Positions 1 through 8,269 of a DNA stretch of 64,000 nucleotides are shown here, one piece after another. Numbering within the stretch: the first letter of the stretch is position 1; every line of letters starts with the position of its first letter. The translations under genes and the position numbers were made by a program. Source of the DNA: Streptococcus sanguinis (lineage in GTDB: Bacteria > Bacillota > Bacilli > Lactobacillales > Streptococcaceae); the NCBI GenBank assembly GCA_013378335.1, contig CP040556.1, positions 372,001 through 436,000 on the forward strand, read 5' to 3'. The notes below the pieces were generated by a model, which did not search any database, was not told where the DNA came from, and saw nothing but the letters and a program-made list of their open reading frames with translations.

Positions 1-1049
1 TTGGTAAGAAATCTTTCGGGAAGCTTTTGTCAAAGAGTCTGCTCTATTTCTTTGCGGTCACGACGGCGATTACTTTTATTTTTGTCTTTGCATCTTATTA
101 TCTGGGCTTTGGTCAGGGAGTCAATATCGGTCAGGCGGGAGCCAGCATTGACGGTATTGCCAAAAGTATTCAGCTGGAGGAGTTTTTGCTTAGCTTCATT
201 CCCTCTAATATTGTCAAGTCGCTTTCAGAAGGAGCTCTGCTTCCTATTATTGTTTTTGCTATATTTTTAGGTTTTGGGCTTGGAAGCCTTAAGGAAGAAA
301 AGACCCAGAAAGCTGTTGAGCTGCTGCAGATTTGGATTGAGGCTATTTATAAAATTGTCGGTGTGATTGTGAATCTGTCGCCAATTGGTATTTTTGGCTT
401 TATTGCTAAGGATGTAGCCACGACAGGGGTTGACAAGTTGATTGGTTTGGGTCAATTTGTAGCAGGAACTTATCTAGCTTATGCGGTTTTGGCCTTGCTA
501 ATTTTTCCTTTGATTGCTTTTGCTTTCAGAATTCCTTATCTGACAAGCTTGCAACGGATTTGGAGTCTTCTGGCTTTGGCTTTTGTCTCTGGCAGTTCCA
601 GTGTTGTACTGCCGCCACTGTTGAAAGATTTAAAGAAGCAGGGGCATGATGAGCATGTCATAGATTTGGTTGTGCCTTTGGGTTATACTTTTAATCTTGA
701 AGGGGCTGCTGTCTATTTCTCTGTAGCAACTGTTTTTATTGCCCATGCTTATGGGATTGCTTTTTCTGTCTCAGGACTTTTCTTTACTGTTTTGCTTTTG
801 ACATTGATTGGTAAAACAGCTGCAACGGTGCCTTCTGGAGCGATTGTTGTCTTGCTGGCAGCTGCACCTCAGCTAGGCCTACCAGTCGAGGGTGTTGCCC
901 TGATTTTTGCGGTTGATTTCTTTGTCAATGCTGGTCGCACTGCCCTCAATGTTCTAGGGCAGGTCTTGGCTGTTAGTGTAATTGAAAAGACGGAAGTCAA
1001 TGTAGTAGAAGAATCGAAAAGCAGCAAGCTGGCTGTTCGGTATTCCTAA
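1..1049 (+). CDS. Sodium:dicarboxylate (DAACS) symporter, 5'-truncated by window edge
   Basis: Reading frame 3 is open from the first bases, so the gene begins upstream; the internal ATG at 27 is not the true start. The product is a hydrophobic multi-span membrane protein of the dicarboxylate/amino acid:cation symporter family. Visible family marks are the serine-rich stretch SGSSSVVLPP, the loop TVPSGAIVV and, near the C-terminus, NAGRTALNVLG, which matches the NxGRTxxNVxG signature around the cation/substrate site. It should import an acidic or small neutral amino acid or a dicarboxylate with Na+ or H+. The substrate cannot be told from sequence. It lies 14 bases before an ATP-grasp gene in the same direction, so the two may be cotranscribed. 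Confidence 0.88.
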   Translation, partial: GKKSFGKLLSKSLLYFFAVTTAITFIFVFASYYLGFGQGVNIGQAGASIDGIAKSIQLEEFLLSFIPSNIVKSLSEGALLPIIVFAIFLGFGLGSLKEEKTQKAVELLQIWIEAIYKIVGVIVNLSPIGIFGFIAKDVATTGVDKLIGLGQFVAGTYLAYAVLALLIFPLIAFAFRIPYLTSLQRIWSLLALAFVSGSSSVVLPPLLKDLKKQGHDEHVIDLVVPLGYTFNLEGAAVYFSVATVFIAHAYGIAFSVSGLFFTVLLLTLIGKTAATVPSGAIVVLLAAAPQLGLPVEGVALIFAVDFFVNAGRTALNVLGQVLAVSVIEKTEVNVVEESKSSKLAVRYS

Positions 1050-1063
1050 AGGAGAGAAGAATT

Positions 1064-2002
1064 ATGAGTCAAGCAAAAGTTTATGTTATTCATGAAAATT
1101 TGGAGTGGACGCAGCACTTGGTCAAGTGGCTGGAGGAAAAAGATGTGCCCTATGAACTTTGGGATTTGTCAAGTGGGATCCTAGATCTGCAGAGTCCGCC
1201 CCCAACAGGAATTTTCTATAATCGGATGTCTGCTTCTTCTCATACGCGTGGACACCGCTATGCACCAGAATTTACAGAGCAAGTTCTAACTTGGCTGGAA
1301 GCTCACGGTCGCAAGGTCATCAACGGAAGCGGAGCTATTAATCTGGAAATCAGCAAAATTAAACAATATTTGAAGCTTTCTGAGGTTGGAATTGCTTATC
1401 CGGATACAGTAGCTGTTTTGGGTCAGGAGAATATTCTGGAGGCGGCTAGAAAGCTTAATATTTATCCCCTGATTACCAAGCATAATCGGGCTGGGAAAGG
1501 TTTGGGAGTGCAGCTCTTCAATAGTGAGGAAGAGTTGGAAGCCTATGTAGACAGCCCTGCTTTTGAGCCTTCTGTGGATGGGATTACCCTGCTTCAGGCC
1601 TATATCAAGCCTGCGGATGGTCGCATTCGTCGTTCGGAGTTTATCAACCAGAAGTTTCTTTATACAGTGTCCATCGATTCATCAGATGGTTTTCAGCTTT
1701 GTCCGGCAGATGGGTGTCAGATTGGGCAAAGGCCTGCTCAGCTAGAGACCTCGGATAAGTTTCAAATCACAGAGCCGCTGCCTGCTAGTCAAAGACAGGC
1801 TTACGAGACATTTCTAGCTCAGGCTGGTATTGATGTGGCGGCTATTGAGTGGGTAGAGTCGGAGACAGGTCAGATCTATGTCTATGATGTGAACACCAAT
1901 ACCAACTATAATCCTATAGCAGAAGAAAAAGCAGGAATTTTTGCTCATCAGCATCTGGCAGAATATCTAAAGAACGAGCTGGCAGCATCCTATCCAGAAT
2001 AA
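1064..2002 (+). CDS. RimK/glutathione-synthetase-like ATP-grasp ligase
   Basis: 312 residues. Starts at ATG 1064 behind an aaggagag ribosome site. The layout is an ATP-grasp enzyme: an N-terminal pre-ATP-grasp half (residues about 1-110), then a lysine-bearing ATP-binding segment (ITKHNRAGKGLGVQLF, about 144-160) and a metal-binding end (VYDVNTNTNYNP, near 275-290) with the Asn/Asp residues expected for Mg-ATP. Such enzymes join a carboxylate to an amine through an acyl phosphate. RimK-like members add glutamate or make small peptides. The substrate here is unknown. It follows a symporter gene by 14 bases and ends at a strong terminator. Confidence 0.75.
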   Translation: MSQAKVYVIHENLEWTQHLVKWLEEKDVPYELWDLSSGILDLQSPPPTGIFYNRMSASSHTRGHRYAPEFTEQVLTWLEAHGRKVINGSGAINLEISKIKQYLKLSEVGIAYPDTVAVLGQENILEAARKLNIYPLITKHNRAGKGLGVQLFNSEEELEAYVDSPAFEPSVDGITLLQAYIKPADGRIRRSEFINQKFLYTVSIDSSDGFQLCPADGCQIGQRPAQLETSDKFQITEPLPASQRQAYETFLAQAGIDVAAIEWVESETGQIYVYDVNTNTNYNPIAEEKAGIFAHQHLAEYLKNELAASYPE

Positions 2003-2015
2003 ATTTAAAACAAAC

Positions 2016-2050
2016 AAAAGCTTTCCGTTTTGGAGGCTTTTTGTTTTTTC
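2016..2050 (+). terminator. Rho-independent terminator after the ATP-grasp gene
   Basis: Stem of about ten pairs, aaaagctttc against ggaggctttt with G-U pairs and a short loop, followed by a T-rich tail. It separates the first transcript from the fruA promoter region. Confidence 0.75.
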
Positions 2051-2065
2051 TTCGTTTCTAAAATA

Positions 2066-2130
2066 TGACATCTGTCATTTTGTTTTTGTGACAAACGTTA
2101 GGTGAAGCGCTTACAAAAATTTGTTATATT
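2066..2130 (+). promoter_or_regulatory. Composite operator and promoter of fruA
   Basis: A perfect arm palindrome TGACA-TC-TGTCA lies at 2066-2077, followed by GTGACAAA at 2088-2095. A TATATT -10 lies at 2125-2130, and there is no good -35. The same arrangement, with GTGACA starting exactly 37 bases before the -10, is found upstream of the ABC/two-component operon at 50026-50089. The weak -35 suggests an activator-dependent promoter. The regulator is inferred, not shown; the NarL-type response regulator at 52939 is the obvious candidate. The predicted transcript would start near 2137 and carry a leader of about 140 bases. Confidence 0.55.
2102..2115 (+). promoter_or_regulatory. cre-like catabolite repression site
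   Basis: gtgaagcgcttaca is centred on the GCGC core typical of CcpA sites and fits the degenerate cre consensus on the reverse strand with about two mismatches. It sits between the palindromic operator and the -10, where CcpA binding would block initiation. Carbon catabolite repression is expected for a fructanase gene. The match is imperfect. Confidence 0.45.
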
Positions 2131-2146
2131 TAGATTATTGAGATTG

Positions 2147-2165
2147 CTCCTTTTTTATAAAGGAG
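2147..2165 (+). repeat. Hairpin in the fruA leader
   Basis: ctccttt and aaaggag form a seven-base perfect stem around a five-base loop in the untranslated leader. No T-run follows, so it is not a standard terminator. It may stabilise the mRNA or be incidental. Confidence 0.35.
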
Positions 2166-2280
2166 TTAGGTGCTGAACAAAGTGTTCATTTTGAACAAGA
2201 AAAGGTGAAAGGAGTGCGTTATGTAGCAGTGATTTGGTTGTGAGGAGTCTGATTTTATTTTTAGAATATTGAGGTGTGTC

Positions 2281-5200
2281 ATGAAAAATTATCAGGAAAA
2301 AGTGTGTAAAAATTGGTTTATGAGAAAAAGCGGCAAGCGTTGGGTGTTTGGGTGTGCCTTGCTGGCTTTTGGAGCTTTTTTGTTAGATAACGGCGGAGTG
2401 GTTTATGCGGATGAGGGTAAGGCTAATCCAGCTCCTGCTCAGGTCTTGCAGACGGATTCTTTAGCTGTCTTGGAGGCTGAGAGCGGGCAAACAGCCGCTC
2501 CTACAAGGAATGCCGATAAGACAGAAAATCTTGTAGCTGGAGAGACTGCTACAACTGCAGCGACGGAAGCAGATGCTCAGGGTGCAGCAGTAGAGTCAGC
2601 CAATCAAAAGGCTGATAAGGAAGATCAAGTCACAGCAAATGCTAAAGAGAGTAAACAGGAAGAAGACGAACAGCCAGTAGCGAAGGAAGTTGCTTCGGAA
2701 AAGCTCCCTGCCGTAGAGACTGTAGATAAACAGTCAGGCTTCAATACTAATTTGGCAGCAGCCAAGGGAGACAAAAATGGAGTTTGGGAAGTCCGGGAAC
2801 AAGGTCTTTATAGTAATGCCAGAGGCAAAGGTGATAGTTTCCTTTACTCTCAAAGTCAGGGCAAGGATTTTGTTTACTCAACGGATGTAACTTTCCTCAG
2901 TAAGGAAGGGGCGGCAGCCCTCATTTTCCGCAGTAATAATAATCCGGATGACAAGAGCAGCTATGCAGTTAATATTGATGGTGGCAGCAACAATGTGAAG
3001 TTTTGGCGTTGGCAAGGCGGGCGTGACTATCAGTTTATCAATGAAAAGCATATAGAGCCAACGGATGATAATAAATATCGGCTCAAGGTCGTTTCAATTG
3101 GCTCTTGGGTATCCTACTATGTCAATGATATTCTAGTGGCCAGCTCAGGAGATTACACGCTTCAGAGAGATGATAAGGGGCAGAATACTTATCTGTCAGA
3201 AGGTTATTTTGGCTTACTTAACTGGAATAGTGAGCTGCTTTTTCAAAATACTTTTTATAAAGAAATCACTCCTCAGTCTAATCCCGAGTTGGAGGATATA
3301 AGGGTGACTTCTTCGGTTGGGAAAGTGGAGCAGAAAGGTCAGTTTACTGCCCCTATCACTATCCAGTATGTCAAGCATGATGCTGAGACTGTAGACTTGA
3401 CTGTCGTAGCGAAAAATCCCGCTGCTAAGGTAAGCGTGACTGATGCTGCAGGTAGGGTTTATAGTGATTTGAAGAATATTCCGCTGGCAGTGGGGGCAAA
3501 CTATCTGGCTGTGAGCAGCACTGTGACCGATGAGGATGGGCAGGAGGTCAGCCTGACTTACCGACTCAATGTCCATCGTCGGCAGGCAGATGAGGTATAC
3601 TACAATGAGCTCTATCGCGGTCAGTATCATTATTCGGTCAAGGACGGTTGGGCCAATGATCCCAACGGGCTGGTTTATTATAAGGGAGTCTATCATTTCT
3701 TCTATCAGTTTTATGACGATACCAAGTGGGGGCCTATGCACTGGGGCCATGCAACCAGCAAGGATTTGATTCATTGGGAAGAACAGCCGATTGCCTTTTA
3801 TCCGGATGCTAATGGGGCTATGTTCTCAGGCTCTATCGTAGCAGATACCACCAATTCCTCTGGTTTGTTTGACAATGACCAGGGCGGTTTAGTCGCGCTG
3901 ATTACTGCCGACGGAAATGGTCAGCGCATCAAGTTAGCCTACAGTAAAGATGAGGGCCGGACTTGGACGAAGCTTGATCAAATTGCAGCTGACTGGACGG
4001 ATGATCCACTGCAATCTCAGGATTTTCGTGACCCCAAGGTTTTCCGTTGGGAGGGCAAATGGTTTATGGTCGTCGCAGGCGGACCGCTTAGAATTTATTC
4101 GTCTGATAATCTGCGTAATTGGAAGGTGGAGTCAACTTATGCAGATCTCCACACGGAGTGTCCAGATCTCTATCCTCTACTGGCAGACGATGGTAGCCTT
4201 AAGTGGGTCCTGTCCCGTGGCGGGCGCTCCTATAAGGTCGGTGATTTTAGACAGGTGGAGGGCAAGTGGACTTTCGTCCCAGATGCTGAGTTTGCTCAGG
4301 CTGATCAGGTCATGAACTTTGGTAAAGACTCTTATGCGGCCATGACTTACTACGTTCAGGACTTCGGCAGCAAGGCTAATCCAACCCTACCTGACATTAT
4401 CGAGTCTAACTGGATGAATACCTGGGAGGACTACTGTAATCTGGTAGCCGATACCGTTGGTCAGAAGTTCAACGGAACCTTCAATCTTAACCTCAAACTA
4501 GGCCTTATCAAGCAAGACGGCAGCTATCGGCTGACTCAGACGCCAATTACAGCTTATCAATCTCTGCGTCAGGAAGACACTGTGTTGTATAAAGACGTGG
4601 AAGTTAGTGAGAAGAATGAGCTGTTGAAAGATTTTTCCGGTGATCAGTATGAAATTGTCTCTACTTTCCGGCCGAGTGAAACGACTAAGAAAGTCGGTTT
4701 TAACCTACGGGTTGGAGATGGAGAAGTGACTAGAGTTATCTATGATTTAGAAAAGGAAACTCTCTCTATTGACCGCAGCCAGTCTGGTATTCTTCTCAGT
4801 AATAAATTTGCTCAGGTGGATAGTCAGTCCGTCAAGCGCAATGCTGATGGCAGCATAGATCTGCATCTCTACGTAGATCGTTCCAGCCTAGAAGTCTTTG
4901 CCAAAGGATATACTGTGGCGGGTGCCAATCAGATTTTCCCTGCGCCAAATAGCCTTGCGGCTAGTGTGTTTGTAGAAGGTGGTGCTGCTAAGGCTGACAT
5001 TGCTCTTTATCCGCTGAAGGGAATTTGGAAAGACAAACAGGCAGTGACCAAACCACTGGAACTAGTGCAGGCTTCTCCTGTAACAAATAATTTTTATGTC
5101 GGCGATACTTTGAATTTGAAAGCATATGTCATGCCAGCAAGTGTCTCTCAAGCGGTCAGCTGGAGTGTTGATCAGCCAGACCTGGTCTCTGTCACGGAAG

Positions 5201-6504
5201 ATGGCAATAAGCTGCGAGTGACTGCTCTGCAAAGGGGTGTGGTCAAGGTAACGGCAACCTCTAAGGAAAATCCAAGCCTTTCCAAGGTCTTCACCATCAA
5301 TATCAGCCGTAATGACTTTAAGACCAATGTTCCAGATTTAAAAGCTGTTTCCGGTAAGTGGTATGTCGACGGTGAAAGTCTCTATAATCAGAATACCAGC
5401 ACCAATGATTATTATATGGGTGGTCAGAAGATTCCTTTCCCTGAGTATAACTTGGATGTGGATCTCAAGTATCAAAAAGGCTTGATTAATATTTTCTATG
5501 CGTCTGAAAATGTTGATCCTCGCAATGCTTATTCTATTCAATTTGGCGATAATGATAAGATTCGACTCTACCGCTTTATGGGAGAGACGATTGCAGAAAG
5601 TAGCATGAATGGCAAGCATCTTAATGACGGCCAGTTCCACCATGTTAAGCTAGTGAAAACTAAAAATGGTGTCAGTGTAACTGTGGACGGTGTAGAATAC
5701 CTGAACCACCAATTTGATACGGTTGAGCCTTATTATAATGATGCCTACGTCGGTCTGGGACTCTGGGATGGGGACTTGGAAGTTCGTAATTTCTTTGTGA
5801 TCAATCTTCATGCGCCAGCAGTTAATAAGGCTTCTCTGCAGAAAGTGGTAGACAGTACGGCTAATCTAAATCCGAGCCTCTACACAGATGAGACAGTTCA
5901 GGCTTACCAGGCAGCCTTGGCTCGAGCCCAGTCTCTCTTGGCAGATGAAAAAGCGGAGCAGGCAGATTTAGATAGAGCAGAGCAGGATCTGAAGACAGCT
6001 CTTGATGCTCTGGCTCTGAAACCAAGTCATCAGGTCACTCCGGAAGAAGGGATAAAGGACCTAGTGGAAGAAAAGCCATTCTTAGAAATCGTAATGGAAG
6101 AAATTGCATATCAGACTCGAGAACAGGAAAATCCAGAACTGGAACAAGGGCAGCGGCGGATACTTGTAGCTGGCCAAAAGGGTCAAAAGCGAGTCTTTGT
6201 AGAAGTCTTGGACGGTCAGCGAACCGTCCTCGGTCAGGAAGTGCTCTCTCTAGCAGTTGACGAACTAGTAGAAGTTGGCAGCAAGGTGGTGGTTGAAAGT
6301 GCTAAACAGCCTTTGACAATAGCCCAGCCTCAAGTTCTCAATCAAGGTGAGGAAGGAAAAGTTATTCCGACGCCAAGATTGCAGCTAGCTCCCGACTCAG
6401 CTCTGCCTAAGACTGGCACTCAAGAAGACAAGTTTCTGCCTCTGGCTGGTTTAGCTTTTCTGGGAATGGGTCTTCTAGCTGGAAGGAAGAAGCAAGAAGA
6501 CTAA
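2281..6504 (+). CDS. fruA: LPXTG cell-wall-anchored fructan beta-fructosidase (GH32)
   Basis: 1407 residues from ATG 2281, chosen because gaggtg at 2271 gives proper spacing; the in-frame TTG at 2269 does not. Order: KxGKxW-type export signal (about 1-45), a low-complexity Ala/Glu/Lys region, a laminin-G-like/GH32 accessory domain (about 155-330), a GH32 catalytic five-blade domain, a GH32 C-terminal beta-sandwich, a bacterial Ig-like segment (about 935-1005), a second LamG-like segment, a helical FIVAR-like stretch, and LPKTG near 1375 with a hydrophobic span and RKK tail for sortase. GH32 active-site motifs are all present: NDPNG (nucleophile Asp, near 459), RDPKVF (near 583) and ECPDLY (acid/base Glu, near 626). 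It releases fructose from levan, inulin or sucrose outside the cell. It is monocistronic, with a likely cre site upstream. Confidence 0.93.
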   Translation: MKNYQEKVCKNWFMRKSGKRWVFGCALLAFGAFLLDNGGVVYADEGKANPAPAQVLQTDSLAVLEAESGQTAAPTRNADKTENLVAGETATTAATEADAQGAAVESANQKADKEDQVTANAKESKQEEDEQPVAKEVASEKLPAVETVDKQSGFNTNLAAAKGDKNGVWEVREQGLYSNARGKGDSFLYSQSQGKDFVYSTDVTFLSKEGAAALIFRSNNNPDDKSSYAVNIDGGSNNVKFWRWQGGRDYQFINEKHIEPTDDNKYRLKVVSIGSWVSYYVNDILVASSGDYTLQRDDKGQNTYLSEGYFGLLNWNSELLFQNTFYKEITPQSNPELEDIRVTSSVGKVEQKGQFTAPITIQYVKHDAETVDLTVVAKNPAAKVSVTDAAGRVYSDLKNIPLAVGANYLAVSSTVTDEDGQEVSLTYRLNVHRRQADEVYYNELYRGQYHYSVKDGWANDPNGLVYYKGVYHFFYQFYDDTKWGPMHWGHATSKDLIHWEEQPIAFYPDANGAMFSGSIVADTTNSSGLFDNDQGGLVALITADGNGQRIKLAYSKDEGRTWTKLDQIAADWTDDPLQSQDFRDPKVFRWEGKWFMVVAGGPLRIYSSDNLRNWKVESTYADLHTECPDLYPLLADDGSLKWVLSRGGRSYKVGDFRQVEGKWTFVPDAEFAQADQVMNFGKDSYAAMTYYVQDFGSKANPTLPDIIESNWMNTWEDYCNLVADTVGQKFNGTFNLNLKLGLIKQDGSYRLTQTPITAYQSLRQEDTVLYKDVEVSEKNELLKDFSGDQYEIVSTFRPSETTKKVGFNLRVGDGEVTRVIYDLEKETLSIDRSQSGILLSNKFAQVDSQSVKRNADGSIDLHLYVDRSSLEVFAKGYTVAGANQIFPAPNSLAASVFVEGGAAKADIALYPLKGIWKDKQAVTKPLELVQASPVTNNFYVGDTLNLKAYVMPASVSQAVSWSVDQPDLVSVTEDGNKLRVTALQRGVVKVTATSKENPSLSKVFTINISRNDFKTNVPDLKAVSGKWYVDGESLYNQNTSTNDYYMGGQKIPFPEYNLDVDLKYQKGLINIFYASENVDPRNAYSIQFGDNDKIRLYRFMGETIAESSMNGKHLNDGQFHHVKLVKTKNGVSVTVDGVEYLNHQFDTVEPYYNDAYVGLGLWDGDLEVRNFFVINLHAPAVNKASLQKVVDSTANLNPSLYTDETVQAYQAALARAQSLLADEKAEQADLDRAEQDLKTALDALALKPSHQVTPEEGIKDLVEEKPFLEIVMEEIAYQTREQENPELEQGQRRILVAGQKGQKRVFVEVLDGQRTVLGQEVLSLAVDELVEVGSKVVVESAKQPLTIAQPQVLNQGEEGKVIPTPRLQLAPDSALPKTGTQEDKFLPLAGLAFLGMGLLAGRKKQED

Positions 6505-6588
6505 GGTACTAAGCAATGGTTATTTGCACATAAAAAGGATGGGTGTTTTTGTCAAGCCCCAGTTAAACTGGACAGTAAAAAAAGTACA

Positions 6589-7307
6589 TTATTGATGAAG
6601 GTAGGACTTCCTGAATTCCACAGGGGTCATACCTTTTAATTTTTCTTGCGGTCTATCAAAGTTATACCATTGAATATAGTAGCCAATTTGTTGGATTAAC
6701 TCATCTCTAGTTTCTGGTTTGAGAAGGCTAAGTGACTCACTCTTTAAATGAGAGAAGAAATTCTCACAACAAGCATTGTCATAACAGTTCCCCTTTCCTG
6801 AGTGAGAGATTGTTACGCCGTAGGCATCCAATTTTCTTAAGTATTGGACGTTTGTATACTGAAAGCCTTGATCTGAATGGAGAATACAAGATTGGGTCGT
6901 ATCCCATGTTTCATTAAAGACCAAATCTAAATTATCAAAAAAAAGACGACTATCATTGAAATCGGAAAGCTGATAGGCTAGAATAGAGTTGTCATATAAG
7001 TCTTTTATGACACTTAGAAACATCCGTCCATTTTTGTGATGAATGGTTTTCGGATTATGGGATTATGATAGATATTTTTTCGGCGTTGGAGTTGACGCCA
7101 ATGATAGCGATAGCCCTTAGGCTGCTCTTTGAAAGATGCTGTAATGTGTTCAGCTAACCTCCAATCAAACGCTTTATAATCTGGTTTGCCATTTTTTAGC
7201 CATAGATAATAAGACGAGCGAGGAAATCCAAAATAAGCACACCACATAGCCACTATTGAATAACGATCTTTTAATTTGTGAACCACTCGATATTGGGCAC
7301 TTTTCAC
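6589..7307 (-). pseudogene. IS3-family transposase OrfB, internally deleted and frameshifted
   Basis: Two fragments in different frames: 7014-7307 (97 residues, containing the FGFPRSSYYLWL and PKGYRYHWRQLQRR region) and 6589-7023 (144 residues, with the DLYDNSILAY, HSDQGFQYT and ENFFSHLKSE motifs). The second fragment holds the last two acidic residues of the DDE site. The segment that should carry the first Asp, between the HTH-like region and the YLSVI strand, is missing. By comparison with usual OrfB lengths of about 280, some 50-60 residues are gone. The GTG start at 7307 overlaps the orfA stop, as is usual for translational coupling in IS3 elements. The enzyme should be inactive. Confidence 0.85.
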
Positions 7308-7624
7308 TTCTTGAGGAGTGCCCTTAAAGTTTTTAAAATATCATTTTCCATCCTAAGATATTTATTTTGTTCCTCTAATGTCATATCTTCTAGTTTGACA
7401 GACTTTGGACGACTGGTAGATGATTTCCCTCGTAAATCTTGTTTCAGAAGATCGGGATTTTTGCGATACTTTTTAACCCAGTTCTCTACCTGAGTTTTGG
7501 ATTTTAAGCCATATTTTCGTGCAATTAATGTCAGTCCTCCACTTTTTCCACTTAAGTAATCTTCTACTACTTGGAGTTTAAAATCTGGATGGTATGTAGT
7601 GAATTGACTTCCTTTTTTTGCCAT
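7304..7624 (-). CDS. IS3-family transposase OrfA (helix-turn-helix)
   Basis: 106 residues, intact, with an AGGAGG ribosome site ten bases before the ATG at 7624. The N-terminal half (YHPDFKLQVVEDYLSG to QVENWVKKY) is a helix-turn-helix of the IS3 OrfA type that binds the terminal inverted repeats. The C-terminus is a leucine-rich coiled coil (LEEQNKYLRMENDILKTL). It can bind DNA but needs OrfB for catalysis, and the OrfB here is broken. Confidence 0.85.
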   Translation of the reverse strand: MAKKGSQFTTYHPDFKLQVVEDYLSGKSGGLTLIARKYGLKSKTQVENWVKKYRKNPDLLKQDLRGKSSTSRPKSVKLEDMTLEEQNKYLRMENDILKTLRALLKK

Positions 7625-7630
7625 AAGAAA

Positions 7631-7691
7631 AGAACCTCCTTATAAGAACAGTATAGTGTACTTTTTTATACTGTCCATTATAAGAGGTTCT
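7631..7691. repeat. Long hairpin spanning the IS right end and the orfA ribosome site
   Basis: agaacctccttataa (7631-7645) is complementary to ttataagaggttct (7678-7691) with one bulge. Inside it acagtata (7648-7655) pairs with tatactgt (7667-7674). The outer right arm lies beyond the IS inverted repeat. In a minus-strand read-through RNA the AGGAGG of orfA falls in the stem. Confidence 0.6.
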
Positions 7692-8150
7692 GTTCAAGAT
7701 GACAAAGAAGCCATCAAGCAAAAACAGCTTGCTTATCTAAAAAATCATGAGCAAGAAATTATAGATTTGGTAAAAGCTCAAAGTACGAAAGTTGAATCAG
7801 TTTAGATTGATTGGGAAGAGACGCAATGGAGCGATGGCGGTCTTACAAATCCCGAATATTATATTAATGTTTTTGGGCGTATCAATAATATTGAAGAATC
7901 GGGTTGGGGAGTGGATATCCCGATTAATGATGATGAAAGTGTAAATCTTGAAGAAATGATTATGGGTGATTACATAAGTATCGGAGGTAAACCGATTGCC
8001 TAATTGGAATTTGAAAAGTTTTGATAATATATATGCTTCATTAGAGGAATCAGCCTATAGGGATAGACCTAATCATTTTCCATATGAATAATTAGATTTG
8101 GAAAGCTGGATAATATTTGATTTAGGTAAATCAATGTCATGAATACAGTT
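7692..8150 (+). pseudogene. Unit 1: remnant of a lipoprotein gene and lipase 5' end
   Basis: The sequence closely matches the unit 3 lipoprotein gene from its codon 48 or so onward (kqkQLAYLKNHEQEIIDLV region), but the promoter, signal peptide and N-terminus have been replaced by the IS end. An in-frame TAG at 7803-7805 replaces the CAG of the intact copy. After the lipoprotein part, the lipase start (PNWNLKSFDNIYASL) is recognisable, with a CAA-to-TAA change near 8089 and then rapid decay. Nothing here can be expressed as a working protein. It records an earlier tandem copy of the toxin/immunity unit. Confidence 0.8.
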
Positions 8151-8201
8151 CTGTTGGCCATCCAATAAGGCGACAGCCAAAAGTTTAAAAAGAAAAATTT
8201 T

Positions 8202-8242
8202 AACTTTCTTGGTGTTGCTAGACAAAAAACTAGCGGTATAAT
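8202..8242 (+). promoter_or_regulatory. Promoter of unit 2 lipoprotein
   Basis: TTGCTA at 8215-8220 and a perfect TATAAT at 8237-8242 with a 16-base gap. The block aactttcttggtgttgctag is repeated almost exactly at 9071, upstream of unit 3, and is part of the duplicated unit. Confidence 0.7.
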
Positions 8243-8269
8243 ATTAATAAAACAATACGAGGAGTAGCT

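Larger units (their letters stand above)
6569..7677 (-). mobile_element. Decayed IS3-family (IS150-like group) insertion sequence
   Basis: About 1.1 kb bounded by imperfect inverted repeats starting TGGACAGTA at 6569 and ending TACTGTCCA at 7677; the inner parts (aaaaaagtaca) also match. It carries orfA and a broken orfB on the minus strand. No target duplication is visible (flanks aac and tta), which suggests that a flanking deletion or recombination followed insertion. It lies 65 bases downstream of fruA and cuts off the 5' end of the unit 1 lipoprotein gene. Confidence 0.85.

Noticed and set aside
3214-3774. Antisense open frame of 186 codons opposite fruA
   Set aside because: No ribosome site, no family resemblance, and fully inside the fructanase coding sequence; a shadow of its codon bias.
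6566-7680. Target-site duplication around the IS
   Set aside because: The three bases on each side (aac and tta) differ, so no duplication can be claimed.
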